A stretch of DNA of 64,000 nucleotides from Janthinobacterium tructae (GCF_006517255.1 NZ_CP041185.1:4526001-4590000), one strand, 5' to 3'; numbered from the stretch's first letter, positions 1 to 8,868 are shown. Notes: generated from the letters alone by a model not told the origin. Numbers and translations: made by a program.

Positions 1-528
1 CGCTACTTCTACAAGCTGATGGCTTACAAGGACGAGTACGAAGTGGCGCGGCTGTACACGGACGGCGCCTTCCAGGCGAAGATCGCCGCCATGTTCGAAG
101 GCGACATCAAGCTCAAGTTCCATCTGGCGCCGCCGATCATGGCGAAAACGGACGCCCAGGGCCATTTGATCAAGAAGGAATATGGCCCGTGGATGCTGAA
201 GGCGTTCGGCGTGCTGGCCAAGTTGAAAGGCTTGCGCGGCACGGCCTTCGACGTGTTCGGCCATACGGCCGAGCGCAAGACGGAGCGCGCGCTGATTCTT
301 GAATACCGCGCGACGGTGGGCGGCTTGCTGCCGAAACTGACGACGGCCAAGCTGGCGCAAGCCGTGGCCATTGCCAGCATCCCGGAAGACATCCGCGGCT
401 ATGGTCACGTGAAGGAGCGTCATTTGAAGGCGGCGAAAGAGAAGGAAGCCAGTTTGCTGATCGCCTTCAACGCGCCGACGCCGCTGCCGCCCGTCGTGGC
501 AGCGCCCGTGGCGGCCAGCGTGGCGTGA
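1..528 (+). CDS. Indolepyruvate ferredoxin oxidoreductase, C-terminal fragment (5' end outside window)
   Basis: The reading frame is open from base 1 and ends at 526-528, so only about the last 175 residues are present. They resemble the C-terminal region (DUF6537) of the large fused indolepyruvate:ferredoxin oxidoreductases: tract FYKLMAYKDEYEVARLY, then FHLAPPIM and the IRGYGHVKE segment near the end. These cytoplasmic thiamine-diphosphate/iron-sulfur enzymes decarboxylate aryl-pyruvates from aromatic amino acid breakdown. The catalytic domains lie upstream of the window, so the assignment rests on the tail alone. The last 20 residues are Ala/Pro rich and probably disordered. The Met at 19 is internal, not a start. 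A strong terminator follows at 552. Confidence 0.8.
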   Translation, partial: RYFYKLMAYKDEYEVARLYTDGAFQAKIAAMFEGDIKLKFHLAPPIMAKTDAQGHLIKKEYGPWMLKAFGVLAKLKGLRGTAFDVFGHTAERKTERALILEYRATVGGLLPKLTTAKLAQAVAIASIPEDIRGYGHVKERHLKAAKEKEASLLIAFNAPTPLPPVVAAPVAASVA

Positions 529-551
529 TGGAGTGAACTCCACGCTGTAGC

Positions 552-579
552 AATGGCGCCTGCGGGCGCCATTTTTTTT
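552..579 (+). terminator. Rho-independent terminator
   Basis: Stem AATGGCGCC / GGCGCCATT with loop TGCG (552-573), followed by a run of T to 579. It lies 24 bases after the upstream stop codon and separates that gene from the S41 peptidase. Confidence 0.9.
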
Positions 580-652
580 GTGTCAAAGAAAACAACGCCT
601 GTTTGAAAAAACTATTATAATTTTTTGATAATTTCTTTTCGGAAAGTTTATC

Positions 653-2176
653 ATGCGTTCGCTGCGCTTTTCTTCCTTGCCTGTGCCCCTTGCTCGTCCT
701 GTTGTCCTTTCCATTGCGTTGCTGTTGAGTGCCTGCGGCGGCGGAGGTGGCGGCAGCGACAGCGCGGCCGTCGTGCCGCCCGTCACGCCGACGGATCCTG
801 CGGCGCTGGTCGCTGCATCGACGGTGGCGAACCGCTGCGAGGCACCGCGCAGCGGCAGCAGCATCGACAAGCCGGGCACCTTGCTCGATGAACTGACGTG
901 GGTGCGCAGCTGGATCGATGAAACGTATCTGTGGTACCGCGAAGTGCCGACCACGTACCAGCCGCAAAGCTTCACCACGCCCATCGCGTATTTCGACGTG
1001 CTGAAAACAACGGCCACGACGGCGTCCGGCAAGCCCAAGGACCAGTTCCATTTCACGACTCCAACGGCAGAGTGGGAGAATGCGCAGAATGGCATCGAAC
1101 TGGGCTATGGCATGCTGCTGGCGCAGACGCGTAACACGCCACCGCGCAAGGCGGTGATCTCGATCGTCGAACCAGGCTCGCCGGCGGCCCTGGCGGGCTT
1201 GCAGCGGGGCGATCTGCTGCAAACCGTCGATGGCGTCGATTTCGTCAATGCCGCAGACACGGCCAGCGTGAAGGTCATCAACGCGGGCCTGTTCCCCGAG
1301 GCGCAAGGCACGCATGCCCTCAGTTTCAGCCGTGACGGAACGGTGCGAAACGCCACCCTGCAGGCGGTCGAGGTCAGCACCAGCGCCGTGCAGAACGAGC
1401 GCATCATCGACACGCCCACGGGCAAGGTGGGCTATCTGACCTTCAACACCCACAATAATGTCGCCGAGCGTCAGCTGGTCGAGACCATGCGCCGCTTCCA
1501 GGCGGCCGGCATCAGCGACCTGGTGCTCGACGTGCGCTACAACGGCGGCGGCTATCTGGATGTCGCCAGCGAACTCGCTTACATGATTGCCGGCCCGCAG
1601 GTCACCACCGGCAAGACCTTCGAGCAGGTGCTCTTCAATGACAAGACCCGGCCGAAAGCGCCCGTGCCATTCCATACGCAAAGCCAGGGTTTTCCCGGCC
1701 CGAATCCCCTCCCCAAGGGCACGCCCTTGCCCTCGCTGGGGCTGACGCGGGTGACCTTGCTGACAACGGGCAATACCTGCTCGGCCAGTGAAGCCATCAT
1801 CAACGGCTTGCGCGGCGTGAATGTGCAAGTCAACCTGATCGGCGGCACGACGTGCGGCAAGCCCTACGGTTTTTACCCTGCACCGAATTGCGGCACCACC
1901 TATTTCGCGGTGCAGTTCCAGGGTGTCAACGCCAAGGGCTTTGGTGACTTTGCCGACGGCATGGCGCCGACCTGCGACGTGACGGATGATTACCAGCACC
2001 AGCTGGGCGACGCGGCGGAAGGCATGCTGGCGGCGGCGCTGCGCTACCGCAGCAGCGGCAGCTGCACGCCGGCCACAGGCGCGACCAGGCTGTTGAGTTC
2101 GATGCAGAGTCCGGTCGACACGGCGGCGCGACTGCTGCGCCCGGGCTACAAGGAAATTGCCCTCATTCGCCAATAA
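653..2176 (+). CDS. S41 family (C-terminal processing type) peptidase, lipoprotein
   Basis: 507 residues. The N-terminus is a lipoprotein signal ending in LLSAC with Cys28 as the lipidated residue, followed by a Gly-rich linker, so the protein is probably membrane-tethered in the periplasm or at the outer membrane. A PDZ domain spans about 165-245 (GSPAALAGLQRGDLL). The S41 protease core spans about 255-445: LDVRYNGGG, then TCSASE at 375-380 with Ser377 the expected nucleophile. The start at 653 is supported by GGAAAG at 641-646, 6 bases upstream. A TATAAT at 616-621 could be a -10, but no good -35 is seen. The TonB receptor follows 163 bases later on the same strand, which suggests a joint role in peptide handling (inference). 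Confidence 0.88.
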   Translation: MRSLRFSSLPVPLARPVVLSIALLLSACGGGGGGSDSAAVVPPVTPTDPAALVAASTVANRCEAPRSGSSIDKPGTLLDELTWVRSWIDETYLWYREVPTTYQPQSFTTPIAYFDVLKTTATTASGKPKDQFHFTTPTAEWENAQNGIELGYGMLLAQTRNTPPRKAVISIVEPGSPAALAGLQRGDLLQTVDGVDFVNAADTASVKVINAGLFPEAQGTHALSFSRDGTVRNATLQAVEVSTSAVQNERIIDTPTGKVGYLTFNTHNNVAERQLVETMRRFQAAGISDLVLDVRYNGGGYLDVASELAYMIAGPQVTTGKTFEQVLFNDKTRPKAPVPFHTQSQGFPGPNPLPKGTPLPSLGLTRVTLLTTGNTCSASEAIINGLRGVNVQVNLIGGTTCGKPYGFYPAPNCGTTYFAVQFQGVNAKGFGDFADGMAPTCDVTDDYQHQLGDAAEGMLAAALRYRSSGSCTPATGATRLLSSMQSPVDTAARLLRPGYKEIALIRQ

Positions 2177-2232
2177 AGCGCATGCTTCTGCCTTGGCATC
2201 TCCGTGGCGCCTGACGTTTTCCTGCTCAATAA

Positions 2233-2266
2233 TCTTTCTATATAACAATTTTGATATATAGAAAGA
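2233..2266. repeat. 12-bp perfect AT-rich inverted repeat upstream of the TonB receptor
   Basis: Arms TCTTTCTATATA (2233-2244) and TATATAGAAAGA (2255-2266) pair perfectly around a 10-base loop. There is no T-tract, so it does not look like an intrinsic terminator of the S41 gene. Its place 74 bases before the receptor start would suit an operator or a 5'-UTR hairpin. Confidence 0.6.
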
Positions 2267-2339
2267 TGAATCCATTCGTTCTGGAATGACTGGCATTTTG
2301 CTATCGTCCCGCTTTTCTCCCACCTTGAGAAGCGCAACG

Positions 2340-5060
2340 ATGTCGAAACAGTTCAAGTTAACCCCGCTCAGCCTTGGCGTACTGGCCATCCTGGGCGGCA
2401 CCGCATGGCAGGCGCACGCGCAAACGCAAGCGCCCGCAGCGGCTCAGCAGGCAGCGGCCACCCCGCCAGCCGTCGTGGTCACCGGTTCGCGCATTCCCCG
2501 CGCCAGCCTGGAAGGCCCGTCTTCCGTCACCATCCTGACCGGCGATGAAATCACCAAGCAGGGCTACAAGAACGTCTTCGACGCGCTGACCAACCAGGTG
2601 CAGAACAGCGGCTTTACGCAGGGCGAAGATTACGGCAACACCTTCACGCCATCGGCCAATACCATCAGCCTGCGCGGCCTGGGGCCGAACCACACCTTGA
2701 TCCTGCTGAACGGCCGCCGCCTGGCCGACTTTCCCATCGCCTATGACGGCGCGGTCAACTTCACCAACCTGGCGAACATCCCGGCTAGCATCGTCGAGCG
2801 CATCGAGATTCTGAACGGCGGCGCCTCGGCCATCTATGGCTCGGACGCGATCGCCGGCGTGGTCAACGTGATCCTGAAAAAACAGGCGGAAGGTTTCGAT
2901 ATCAACGTCAAGGTCGGCGGCACCTCGCGCGGCGGCGCCGGCAACCAGCGCGTGCAACTGACGGGCGGCGGCAATTTCGACAAGCTGCATACTCTGTTCA
3001 GCGTGGAGCTGAGCCAGCGCGACCCGCTGTGGAGCATGGAGCGCGACTTCATGACCAGCCGTTCCGGCGTGCCGACCACGGTTGCCTCGCGCCGCGTGAT
3101 GGCGTCAGGCACGTCCGGCCGCTATGTGGACCTGGGCGATACCTGCAGCCAGTTTGGTGACATGTTCGGCGGCAGTGTCAGCAAGTACACGGCGAAGAAT
3201 GGCAGCTATTGCGCCAGCCCGAAAGCCCGTCCGACCTACTGGACCACGCAGACCAAAAATAGCAGCCAGAACGTGTTTGGCAGCGCCAATTACGAGCTCG
3301 ATGCCGATACGACCTTGTTTGCCGACTTTCTGATCGGCAAGAACAAGACCGTCAATACGACGCGCGGCCCATCGTGGACCTCGGCCTCGCTGGGCAATGG
3401 CTACTTCCTGAACCAGAACAGCGGCGCCTACGAAGAGTGGACCCGCTTCATGTCGCCCGAGGAAATCGGCGGCGTGCAGCGCTACAAGCGCAGCTGGGAT
3501 GACCTGGCCACCGCCATCTCGCTGGGCGCCAAGGGCCGTATTCCCGGCACCGCCTGGCAGTATGAAGCCAACTACAACGCCTCGATCTACAAGAGCGAAG
3601 GCCACACGCCGCGCATATTGTCGAACATCGACAGCTTTTTCCTGGGCCCCAAGCTGGGCACGGATGCCAAGGGCGTGGCCATCTACGCACCGGATGCGGC
3701 GCGCCTGTCGCGCCGGCTGACGGCTGCCGAATTCGACAGCATCAGCGGCTACAGCGACAGCCATGACAAGGCCTGGACGAATACGCTAAGCCTGGCCACG
3801 AATGGCGATCTGTTCCAGCTGCCTGCCGGCACCGCGAAGATCGCCACGATAGCCGAAGCGAGCAAGCAGGGTTTCAGCAACGAACCCGACGCGCGCATCG
3901 ACCAGGGCTATTTCAATATCGCCACCGGTTCGGGCACCACGGCCGGCACCCGTTCGCGCTATGCGCTGGGCGCGGAATTGAATTTGCCCTTGCATGAAAC
4001 GCTGACGGGCACCCTGGCCGGCCGTTATGATCGCTACAGCTTTGCCGGCCGCAAGGAAGGCAAGTTCACCTACAACGGCGGTCTGGAATTGCGTCCCGCG
4101 CCCGAGCTGCTGTTCCGCGCCAACTACGCCACCAGCTTCCGCGCGCCGGACATGAATTACATCTACCAGGCGCGCGGCAAGGGCTATTATTCGAGCACCA
4201 CCGATTACTACCGTTGCGACGCCGCCGGACAGGCCATCGACGGCTGCGAGTATGCCAATAAATCGCCTGGCGCCGATTACGTGCAGAACGGCAGCCGCGA
4301 CCTGCAGTCGGAAAAGGGCAAGTCCTTCGGCGTGGGCGCCGTCTGGTCGCCGAGTGCCAATTTCGACGTCTCCGTCGACTACTGGAACATCAAGATCGAC
4401 GACCTGGTGACGAACCTGAGCGCCGACAAGCTGCTGCGTGACGAAGCCGATTGCCGCCTGGGCAAGGCCGATATCAGTTCGCCGACCTGTATCGATACCC
4501 TGGGCCGCATCGAGCGCTACGCAGCCAATGCCTTGAACAAGGCGGGCGAGATCAAGACCATCACCGTCAACCCGATCAACGCAGCCAAGCAAAGCAGCAG
4601 CGGCATCGACGTCAGCCTGAAGTATGTGCTGCGCACGACGGACTATGGCCGCTTCGCCTTCAAGACCAACTACGCGCGGGTGCTGAGCAAGAAATCGCAG
4701 CAATTCGCCGGTGACGCAGAGACCGACGAAACCAAATCGCTGACCAACATGGATTGGCCCGACAAGCTGAACCTGAGCGTCAACTGGGCTGCGGGCGACT
4801 GGTCGAATACCTTGCTGGTCAGCCGCTACGGCAAGGTGCCGAATGCCGCCGGCACGGGCTACCTGACGCCGACGGCGCTGGCCAACATCAGCACCGTGTA
4901 CCGTATCAGCGACCGCGCCACCGTTTCGCTGATCGTCAACAACGTGTTCGACAAGATCAAGCGCGATACCAGCAATGGCTGGCCGTACTACCCGATCGGC
5001 AACTACAGCCCGCAAGGCCGCCAGGGATGGGTAGAATTCAACTACCACTTTGGCTCATGA
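2340..5060 (+). CDS. TonB-dependent outer-membrane receptor
   Basis: 906 residues from the ATG at 2340. A Sec signal (MSKQFKLTPLSLGVL...AHA) is followed by a short Gln/Ala-rich linker. The plug domain begins near residue 40 (VVVTGSRIPR) and contains SLRGLGPNHTLILLNGRR and ERIEILNGGASAIYGSDAIAGVVNVI, the typical plug signatures. The rest is the 22-strand barrel, with a C-terminal aromatic strand (WVEFNYHF) ending GS. An upstream in-frame ATG at 2286 would put 18 residues before a good signal peptide and is not preferred; GAGAAG about 8 bases before 2340 is a weak ribosome site. No SusD, sigma/anti-sigma or siderophore gene is adjacent. The S41 and M14 peptidase neighbours suggest a peptide or peptide-like ligand (inference only). 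Confidence 0.93.
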   Translation: MSKQFKLTPLSLGVLAILGGTAWQAHAQTQAPAAAQQAAATPPAVVVTGSRIPRASLEGPSSVTILTGDEITKQGYKNVFDALTNQVQNSGFTQGEDYGNTFTPSANTISLRGLGPNHTLILLNGRRLADFPIAYDGAVNFTNLANIPASIVERIEILNGGASAIYGSDAIAGVVNVILKKQAEGFDINVKVGGTSRGGAGNQRVQLTGGGNFDKLHTLFSVELSQRDPLWSMERDFMTSRSGVPTTVASRRVMASGTSGRYVDLGDTCSQFGDMFGGSVSKYTAKNGSYCASPKARPTYWTTQTKNSSQNVFGSANYELDADTTLFADFLIGKNKTVNTTRGPSWTSASLGNGYFLNQNSGAYEEWTRFMSPEEIGGVQRYKRSWDDLATAISLGAKGRIPGTAWQYEANYNASIYKSEGHTPRILSNIDSFFLGPKLGTDAKGVAIYAPDAARLSRRLTAAEFDSISGYSDSHDKAWTNTLSLATNGDLFQLPAGTAKIATIAEASKQGFSNEPDARIDQGYFNIATGSGTTAGTRSRYALGAELNLPLHETLTGTLAGRYDRYSFAGRKEGKFTYNGGLELRPAPELLFRANYATSFRAPDMNYIYQARGKGYYSSTTDYYRCDAAGQAIDGCEYANKSPGADYVQNGSRDLQSEKGKSFGVGAVWSPSANFDVSVDYWNIKIDDLVTNLSADKLLRDEADCRLGKADISSPTCIDTLGRIERYAANALNKAGEIKTITVNPINAAKQSSSGIDVSLKYVLRTTDYGRFAFKTNYARVLSKKSQQFAGDAETDETKSLTNMDWPDKLNLSVNWAAGDWSNTLLVSRYGKVPNAAGTGYLTPTALANISTVYRISDRATVSLIVNNVFDKIKRDTSNGWPYYPIGNYSPQGRQGWVEFNYHFGS

Positions 5061-5085
5061 TGTCACGCTATAAACCTACTGCGCA

Positions 5086-5180
5086 GCCCGCTTTCGGGCA
5101 TCCGTTGCTCGCTGTACCTTCCGTACAGCTGCGCTACTCAACCCGATATCGGGCTTGCTCGCTACGGTTTCTAGCGCAAC
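5086..5180. repeat. Cluster of three small hairpins with a duplicated TTGCTCGCT
   Basis: Within about 70 bases there are three palindromes: GCCCG-CTTT-CGGGC (5086-5099), GCTGTAC-CTTCC-GTACAGC (5111-5129) and CCCGATATCGGG (5142-5153). Two copies of TTGCTCGCT follow the first and third. No ORF uses the stretch. It looks like a repetitive extragenic structured element placed between the receptor stop and its terminator. Confidence 0.5.
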
Positions 5181-5208
5181 ATCAGCCGCGGGTAGGCATC
5201 TGAAACAC

Positions 5209-5246
5209 GCCGGGACAGCAATCGCTGTCCCGGCTTTTTTGTTTTT
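5209..5246 (+). terminator. Rho-independent terminator of the TonB receptor gene
   Basis: Perfect 10-bp stem GCCGGGACAG / CTGTCCCGGC (5209-5218 / 5225-5234), then two T runs (5235-5240 and 5242-5246). Confidence 0.93.
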
Positions 5247-5274
5247 AGGCGCGGTTTTCCGATGACCGCCACTC

Positions 5275-5280
5275 TATAAT
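5275..5280 (+). promoter_or_regulatory. Probable -10 box (TATAAT) for the M14 peptidase gene
   Basis: Exact TATAAT 33 bases before the start codon, directly downstream of the previous gene's terminator. No convincing -35 lies 16-18 bases upstream, so only the -10 is called. Confidence 0.55.
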
Positions 5281-5313
5281 TGCCCGCTTGTCCCTCTTGA
5301 TGGAGCTAGCCCG

Positions 5314-7110
5314 ATGCTACGCCATGCCCTGCTGTCCGCTGCCGTGTTTTCCCTGTTTGCCGTCAACGCGCATGCCGCGCGCGATATGCGGCTGTTTTCC
5401 CTGAAAACGGCGGCCGAGTACTCAGGTTTCAAGAGTACGGGCCGCTACGAGGAAGTGGAAGCCTTGTGCCGGCGCTTCGAGGAGCACCACCCGAAACAGG
5501 TGCGCTGCTTTGAATTTGGCCGCACGCCGGAAAACCGCCCCATGCTGGCGCTGGCCGTTTCCAACTCGGGCGCGCTGACGCCGGACGTGGCCAGGCTGCG
5601 CAAGATACCCGTGCTGCTGGTACAGGGCGGCATCCATGCGGGGGAAATCGACGGCAAGGACGCGGGTTTCCTGGCCCTGCGCGAAGTTTTGGAAGGCAAG
5701 GCAGCGCCTGGCGCGCTGGACAAGCAGGTGCTGCTGTTCGTGCCCGTGTTCAATGTCGACGGCCATGAGCGCTTCGGTAACTGGAACCGCCCGAATCAGC
5801 GCGGTCCCGTGGAAATGGGCTGGCGCAGCACGGCGCAAAACTACAATCTGAACCGTGAATACATGAAGGCCGATACGCCCGAGATGCAGCACATGCTGGC
5901 GCTGGTGAACGCCTGGGATCCGCTGGCGTATGTCGACTTGCACGTGACGGACGGCGCGCAGTTTGAACCCGATATCTCGATTCAGGTCGAACCCGTGCAT
6001 GCGGGCGATGCGGCCTTGCGCGCGGCGGGAACGGCGCTGCGCGACGGCGTGCTGGCCGACCTGGCAAAGCAGGGTTCCGATCCGAAGCCGTTCTACATGT
6101 CGTTTGCCGAGGAAGACAATCCGCAGTCGGGTTTTGTCGATTCGACGCCGAACCCGCGCTTTTCGCACGGCTATTTCCTGTTGCGTAACCGTTTCGGCGT
6201 GCTGGTGGAAACCCACTCGTGGAAGGACTACGCGACCCGCGTGCGCATCACGCGCAACACCATCGTCTCGCTGCTATCGCAAGTGGCCCAGCATGGAGCG
6301 CAGTGGCGGCAAACGGCGCTCGAGGCGGACGCGCGCGCCGCGCAGATGGCCGGCAGCACCTTGCCGCTCACGTATAAAACCACTGAGAAAAGCCGCATGA
6401 TCGCATTTCGCGGCTATGCCTATACGCGCACGCCGTCCGAAGTGTCAGGCGCGCTGATGACGCGCTATGACGAAAAGACGCCGCAAATCTGGAACGTGCC
6501 GCTGCGCGACGAGATCGTGCCTGACCTGCAGGTGGCCGCGCCGAAGGCTGGCTATCTGGTGCCATGCGCGCAGGCGAAGATGGTGGGCGCCAAGTTGCGC
6601 CAGCACGGCATCGCCTACAATGAAATGACCGGCTTCCTCTCCCGGCAGAATGTGGAAATCTTCCGCGCCACGCAAGTGAAGTTCGGCGCGCAGTCGTTCG
6701 AGGGACGCCAGACGGCGGCGGTACAGGGCGAATGGCAGAAGGCAGTGCGCCTGGTCGACAGCTGCGTGCTGTACGTGCCCGTCAACCAGCCGAAGGCGCG
6801 CCTGGTGGTGGCGCTGCTCGAGCCGCGCGCGCCGGACTCGCTACTGGCCTGGGGCAGCTTCAATACGGCGTTCGAGCGCAAGGAATACATGGAGGACTAC
6901 GTGGCCGAGGATGTGGCGCGCGCGCAACTGGCGGCCGACCCGGCGCTGGCGGCGCAGTTCCGGCAGAAGCTGGCCGACGAACCGGAGTTTGCCAAGAATC
7001 CGCATGCGCGCCTGGAGTTTTTCGCCCGCCGCCACGCCTCGTGGGATGAGCGCTTGAACTTGTATCCGGTCATGCGCGTCGACGTGGCGCCCGTCAGTTT
7101 CATGGATTGA
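5314..7110 (+). CDS. Secreted M14 family zinc carboxypeptidase
   Basis: 598 residues with a Sec signal peptide (MLRHALLSAAVFSLFAVNAHA), so periplasmic or secreted. The M14 zinc site is visible: H108 and E111 in GGIHAGEIDGKD, H210 in VDLHVTDG, and the likely catalytic Glu299 in VLVETHSWK. NYNLNREYMK carries the Asn/Arg substrate-carboxylate signature. After about residue 330 there is a C-terminal extension rich in beta segments, typical of long bacterial M14 enzymes. GGAG at 5302-5305 is correctly spaced for the ATG. It cleaves C-terminal residues from peptides; the upstream TonB receptor and S41 protease suggest a peptide-utilisation neighbourhood. The downstream glycosyltransferase starts within about 10 bases, so the two may be co-transcribed. 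Confidence 0.88.
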   Translation: MLRHALLSAAVFSLFAVNAHAARDMRLFSLKTAAEYSGFKSTGRYEEVEALCRRFEEHHPKQVRCFEFGRTPENRPMLALAVSNSGALTPDVARLRKIPVLLVQGGIHAGEIDGKDAGFLALREVLEGKAAPGALDKQVLLFVPVFNVDGHERFGNWNRPNQRGPVEMGWRSTAQNYNLNREYMKADTPEMQHMLALVNAWDPLAYVDLHVTDGAQFEPDISIQVEPVHAGDAALRAAGTALRDGVLADLAKQGSDPKPFYMSFAEEDNPQSGFVDSTPNPRFSHGYFLLRNRFGVLVETHSWKDYATRVRITRNTIVSLLSQVAQHGAQWRQTALEADARAAQMAGSTLPLTYKTTEKSRMIAFRGYAYTRTPSEVSGALMTRYDEKTPQIWNVPLRDEIVPDLQVAAPKAGYLVPCAQAKMVGAKLRQHGIAYNEMTGFLSRQNVEIFRATQVKFGAQSFEGRQTAAVQGEWQKAVRLVDSCVLYVPVNQPKARLVVALLEPRAPDSLLAWGSFNTAFERKEYMEDYVAEDVARAQLAADPALAAQFRQKLADEPEFAKNPHARLEFFARRHASWDERLNLYPVMRVDVAPVSFMD

Positions 7111-7118
7111 CAAGGCCC

Positions 7119-8285
7119 ATGATGAGCAAAAAGCAGAAAAGAATTCTCCTGTTGAGCGTCTCGGCCGGCGCCGGCCATCTGCGCGCGGCGCAAGCCATCG
7201 AGGCGTATGCCACGCAGGATGACGGCGAGGGTAGTGCCGCCATCGCCAGCCACCTCGATGTGATGGATTTCGTCACACCTGCGTTCCGCAAGCTGTACAC
7301 GGATTTTTACATCAAGCTGGTCAACAAGGCGCCCGCGCTGTGGGGCTATCTGTATCACGCCACCTATGATGCGCCGCGCGACAGCTCGATGCAGCGTTTG
7401 CGCCGTGGCATCGAGCGCCTCAACACGCGTGCCCTGATGGCGCAGATCGCCGCCTTCCAGCCCGACGCCATCATCTGCACGCATTTCCTGCCGGCCGAAC
7501 TGCTGTCGCGCGCGCTGCGCCAGGAACAGCTGGCCTGCCCCGTGTGGGTGCAGGTCACCGACTTCGACTTGCACCGCATGTGGGTGCACGAACGGATGCA
7601 CGGTTATTTTGCTGCCACCGACGAGGTGGCGTTCCGCATGCGCCACGAAGGCATTCCCGCCGACCGCATCCACGTGACGGGCATCCCCATCATGCCCGCG
7701 TTTGCGCAGGTGCCCGAGCGCGTGCAGTGCGCGCAGGCGTTCGGGCTCGATCCACGGCGCACGACGATTCTGCTGATGGGCGGCGGGGCGGGCCTGGGCA
7801 GCCTCGATACCGTCGCCGCGCGCCTGCTGGCGCTGGACGGCGACTTCCAGCTGATCGTGCTGGCGGGGAAAAACGCCGCCGCGCTGACGGCGCTGCAGGC
7901 ACTGGCCGGTCAGTATCCGGGCCGCCTGCTGGCGCAGGGCTTTACCGGCGAAGTGGAGCGCCTGATGGCGTGCGCCGACCTGGTGATCACCAAGCCGGGC
8001 GGGCTGACCACCTCGGAATGCCTGGCGCTGGGCTTGCCCATGATCGTCAATGCGCCGATTCCCGGCCAGGAAGAGCGCAACGCCGATTACCTGCTGGAGC
8101 AGGGCGTGGCATTGAAAGCGTTTGACGCCGTGACGCTGGAATACCGCGTGCGCCTGTTGCTCGACCATCCGCAGCAGTTGCAAGCCATGCGCGCGAAAGC
8201 CCTGGCGCTGGGCCGCCCGCGCGCCGCCCTGGACGTACTGGCGCAGGTGCTGGACGATGGCCGCGCTGGCGCCGTTCTTCGATAA
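7119..8285 (+). CDS. MGDG-synthase-like (UgtP-type) glycosyltransferase
   Basis: 388 residues from the ATG at 7119 (a second ATG at 7122 is equally possible; AAGG lies at 7112-7115). The N-terminal domain has the LSVSAGAGHLRAAQAIEAY signature of monogalactosyldiacylglycerol synthase N-domains. The C-terminal GT28-like nucleotide-sugar site reads TKPGGLTTSECLALGLPMIV near residue 290. Family members transfer glucose or galactose from a UDP-sugar to diacylglycerol at the inner face of the membrane, making glycolipids. In Gram-negatives such lipids often replace phospholipids during phosphate limitation; acceptor and sugar cannot be read from sequence. It starts 8 bases after the M14 stop and is followed 13 bases later by a phosphatase. 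Confidence 0.82.
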   Translation: MMSKKQKRILLLSVSAGAGHLRAAQAIEAYATQDDGEGSAAIASHLDVMDFVTPAFRKLYTDFYIKLVNKAPALWGYLYHATYDAPRDSSMQRLRRGIERLNTRALMAQIAAFQPDAIICTHFLPAELLSRALRQEQLACPVWVQVTDFDLHRMWVHERMHGYFAATDEVAFRMRHEGIPADRIHVTGIPIMPAFAQVPERVQCAQAFGLDPRRTTILLMGGGAGLGSLDTVAARLLALDGDFQLIVLAGKNAAALTALQALAGQYPGRLLAQGFTGEVERLMACADLVITKPGGLTTSECLALGLPMIVNAPIPGQEERNADYLLEQGVALKAFDAVTLEYRVRLLLDHPQQLQAMRAKALALGRPRAALDVLAQVLDDGRAGAVLR

Positions 8286-8298
8286 CAAGGAAGCCATG

Positions 8299-8868
8299 AT
8301 GTTGCATGCAGTACTTTTGACCCTCGCCCTGGGGCTGGCCGCCGCGCCGGCCGGGGCACAACCATCGCCGCCACGCCATCCGGACTGGGCGACGCCGCTG
8401 CCGCAGGTGTCGAACCTGCACCAGGTCACGCCCGTCCTGTACCGCAGCGCCAGGCTCGATAGTGCCGACGTGGCCCAGTTGCAGGCGCTGGGCGTGAAGA
8501 CGGTGATCAGCCTGCGCGCCTTCCACTCCGATACGCAGGTGCTGGAGGGCAGCGGCATTCGCGCTGTGCGCATTCCCATCAATACCTGGGCCATCGGCGA
8601 CCGGCAGGTGATAGCGACCATGCGTGCCATCCGCGCCGCCGGGCAGGATGGGCCAGTATTGCTGCACTGCCTGCACGGCGCCGACCGCACGGGCATGATG
8701 GCCGCCATGTACCGCATGCTGTACCAGGGCTGGCCGCGCGAGAAGGCGATCGATGAGCTGAAAAATGGCGCTTACGGCTACCACGCCGTGTGGAAAAACA
8801 TCGAACGCTATCTGTCGCGCGTGAATCTCGATGAACTGCGCGCGCGCATCGACGCTCCGCAGCCCTGA
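8299..8868 (+). CDS. Exported dual-specificity/tyrosine-type phosphatase
   Basis: 189 residues. The start at 8299 is favoured over 8296 because AAGGAAG (8287-8293) leaves 5 bases to it. The N-terminus MLHAVLLTLALGLAAAPAGAQ is a signal peptide. The cysteine phosphatase P-loop is HCLHGADRTG, with Cys124 and Arg130, in a protein that otherwise matches the small DSP-like fold (YRSARLD...GVKTVISLR). It removes phosphate from a protein, lipid or sugar substrate in the periplasm. The tight spacing after the glycosyltransferase suggests co-expression, so a lipid phosphate substrate is possible (inference). It lies ahead of the antiporter gene with a 62-base gap. Confidence 0.83.
   Translation: MLHAVLLTLALGLAAAPAGAQPSPPRHPDWATPLPQVSNLHQVTPVLYRSARLDSADVAQLQALGVKTVISLRAFHSDTQVLEGSGIRAVRIPINTWAIGDRQVIATMRAIRAAGQDGPVLLHCLHGADRTGMMAAMYRMLYQGWPREKAIDELKNGAYGYHAVWKNIERYLSRVNLDELRARIDAPQP

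Noticed and set aside
467-2401. 644-residue open frame on the minus strand opposite the S41 gene
   Set aside because: Arg/His/Ala-rich low-quality translation with no domain, mirroring a high-GC gene on the other strand; the S41 protein has clear motifs and a signal peptide.
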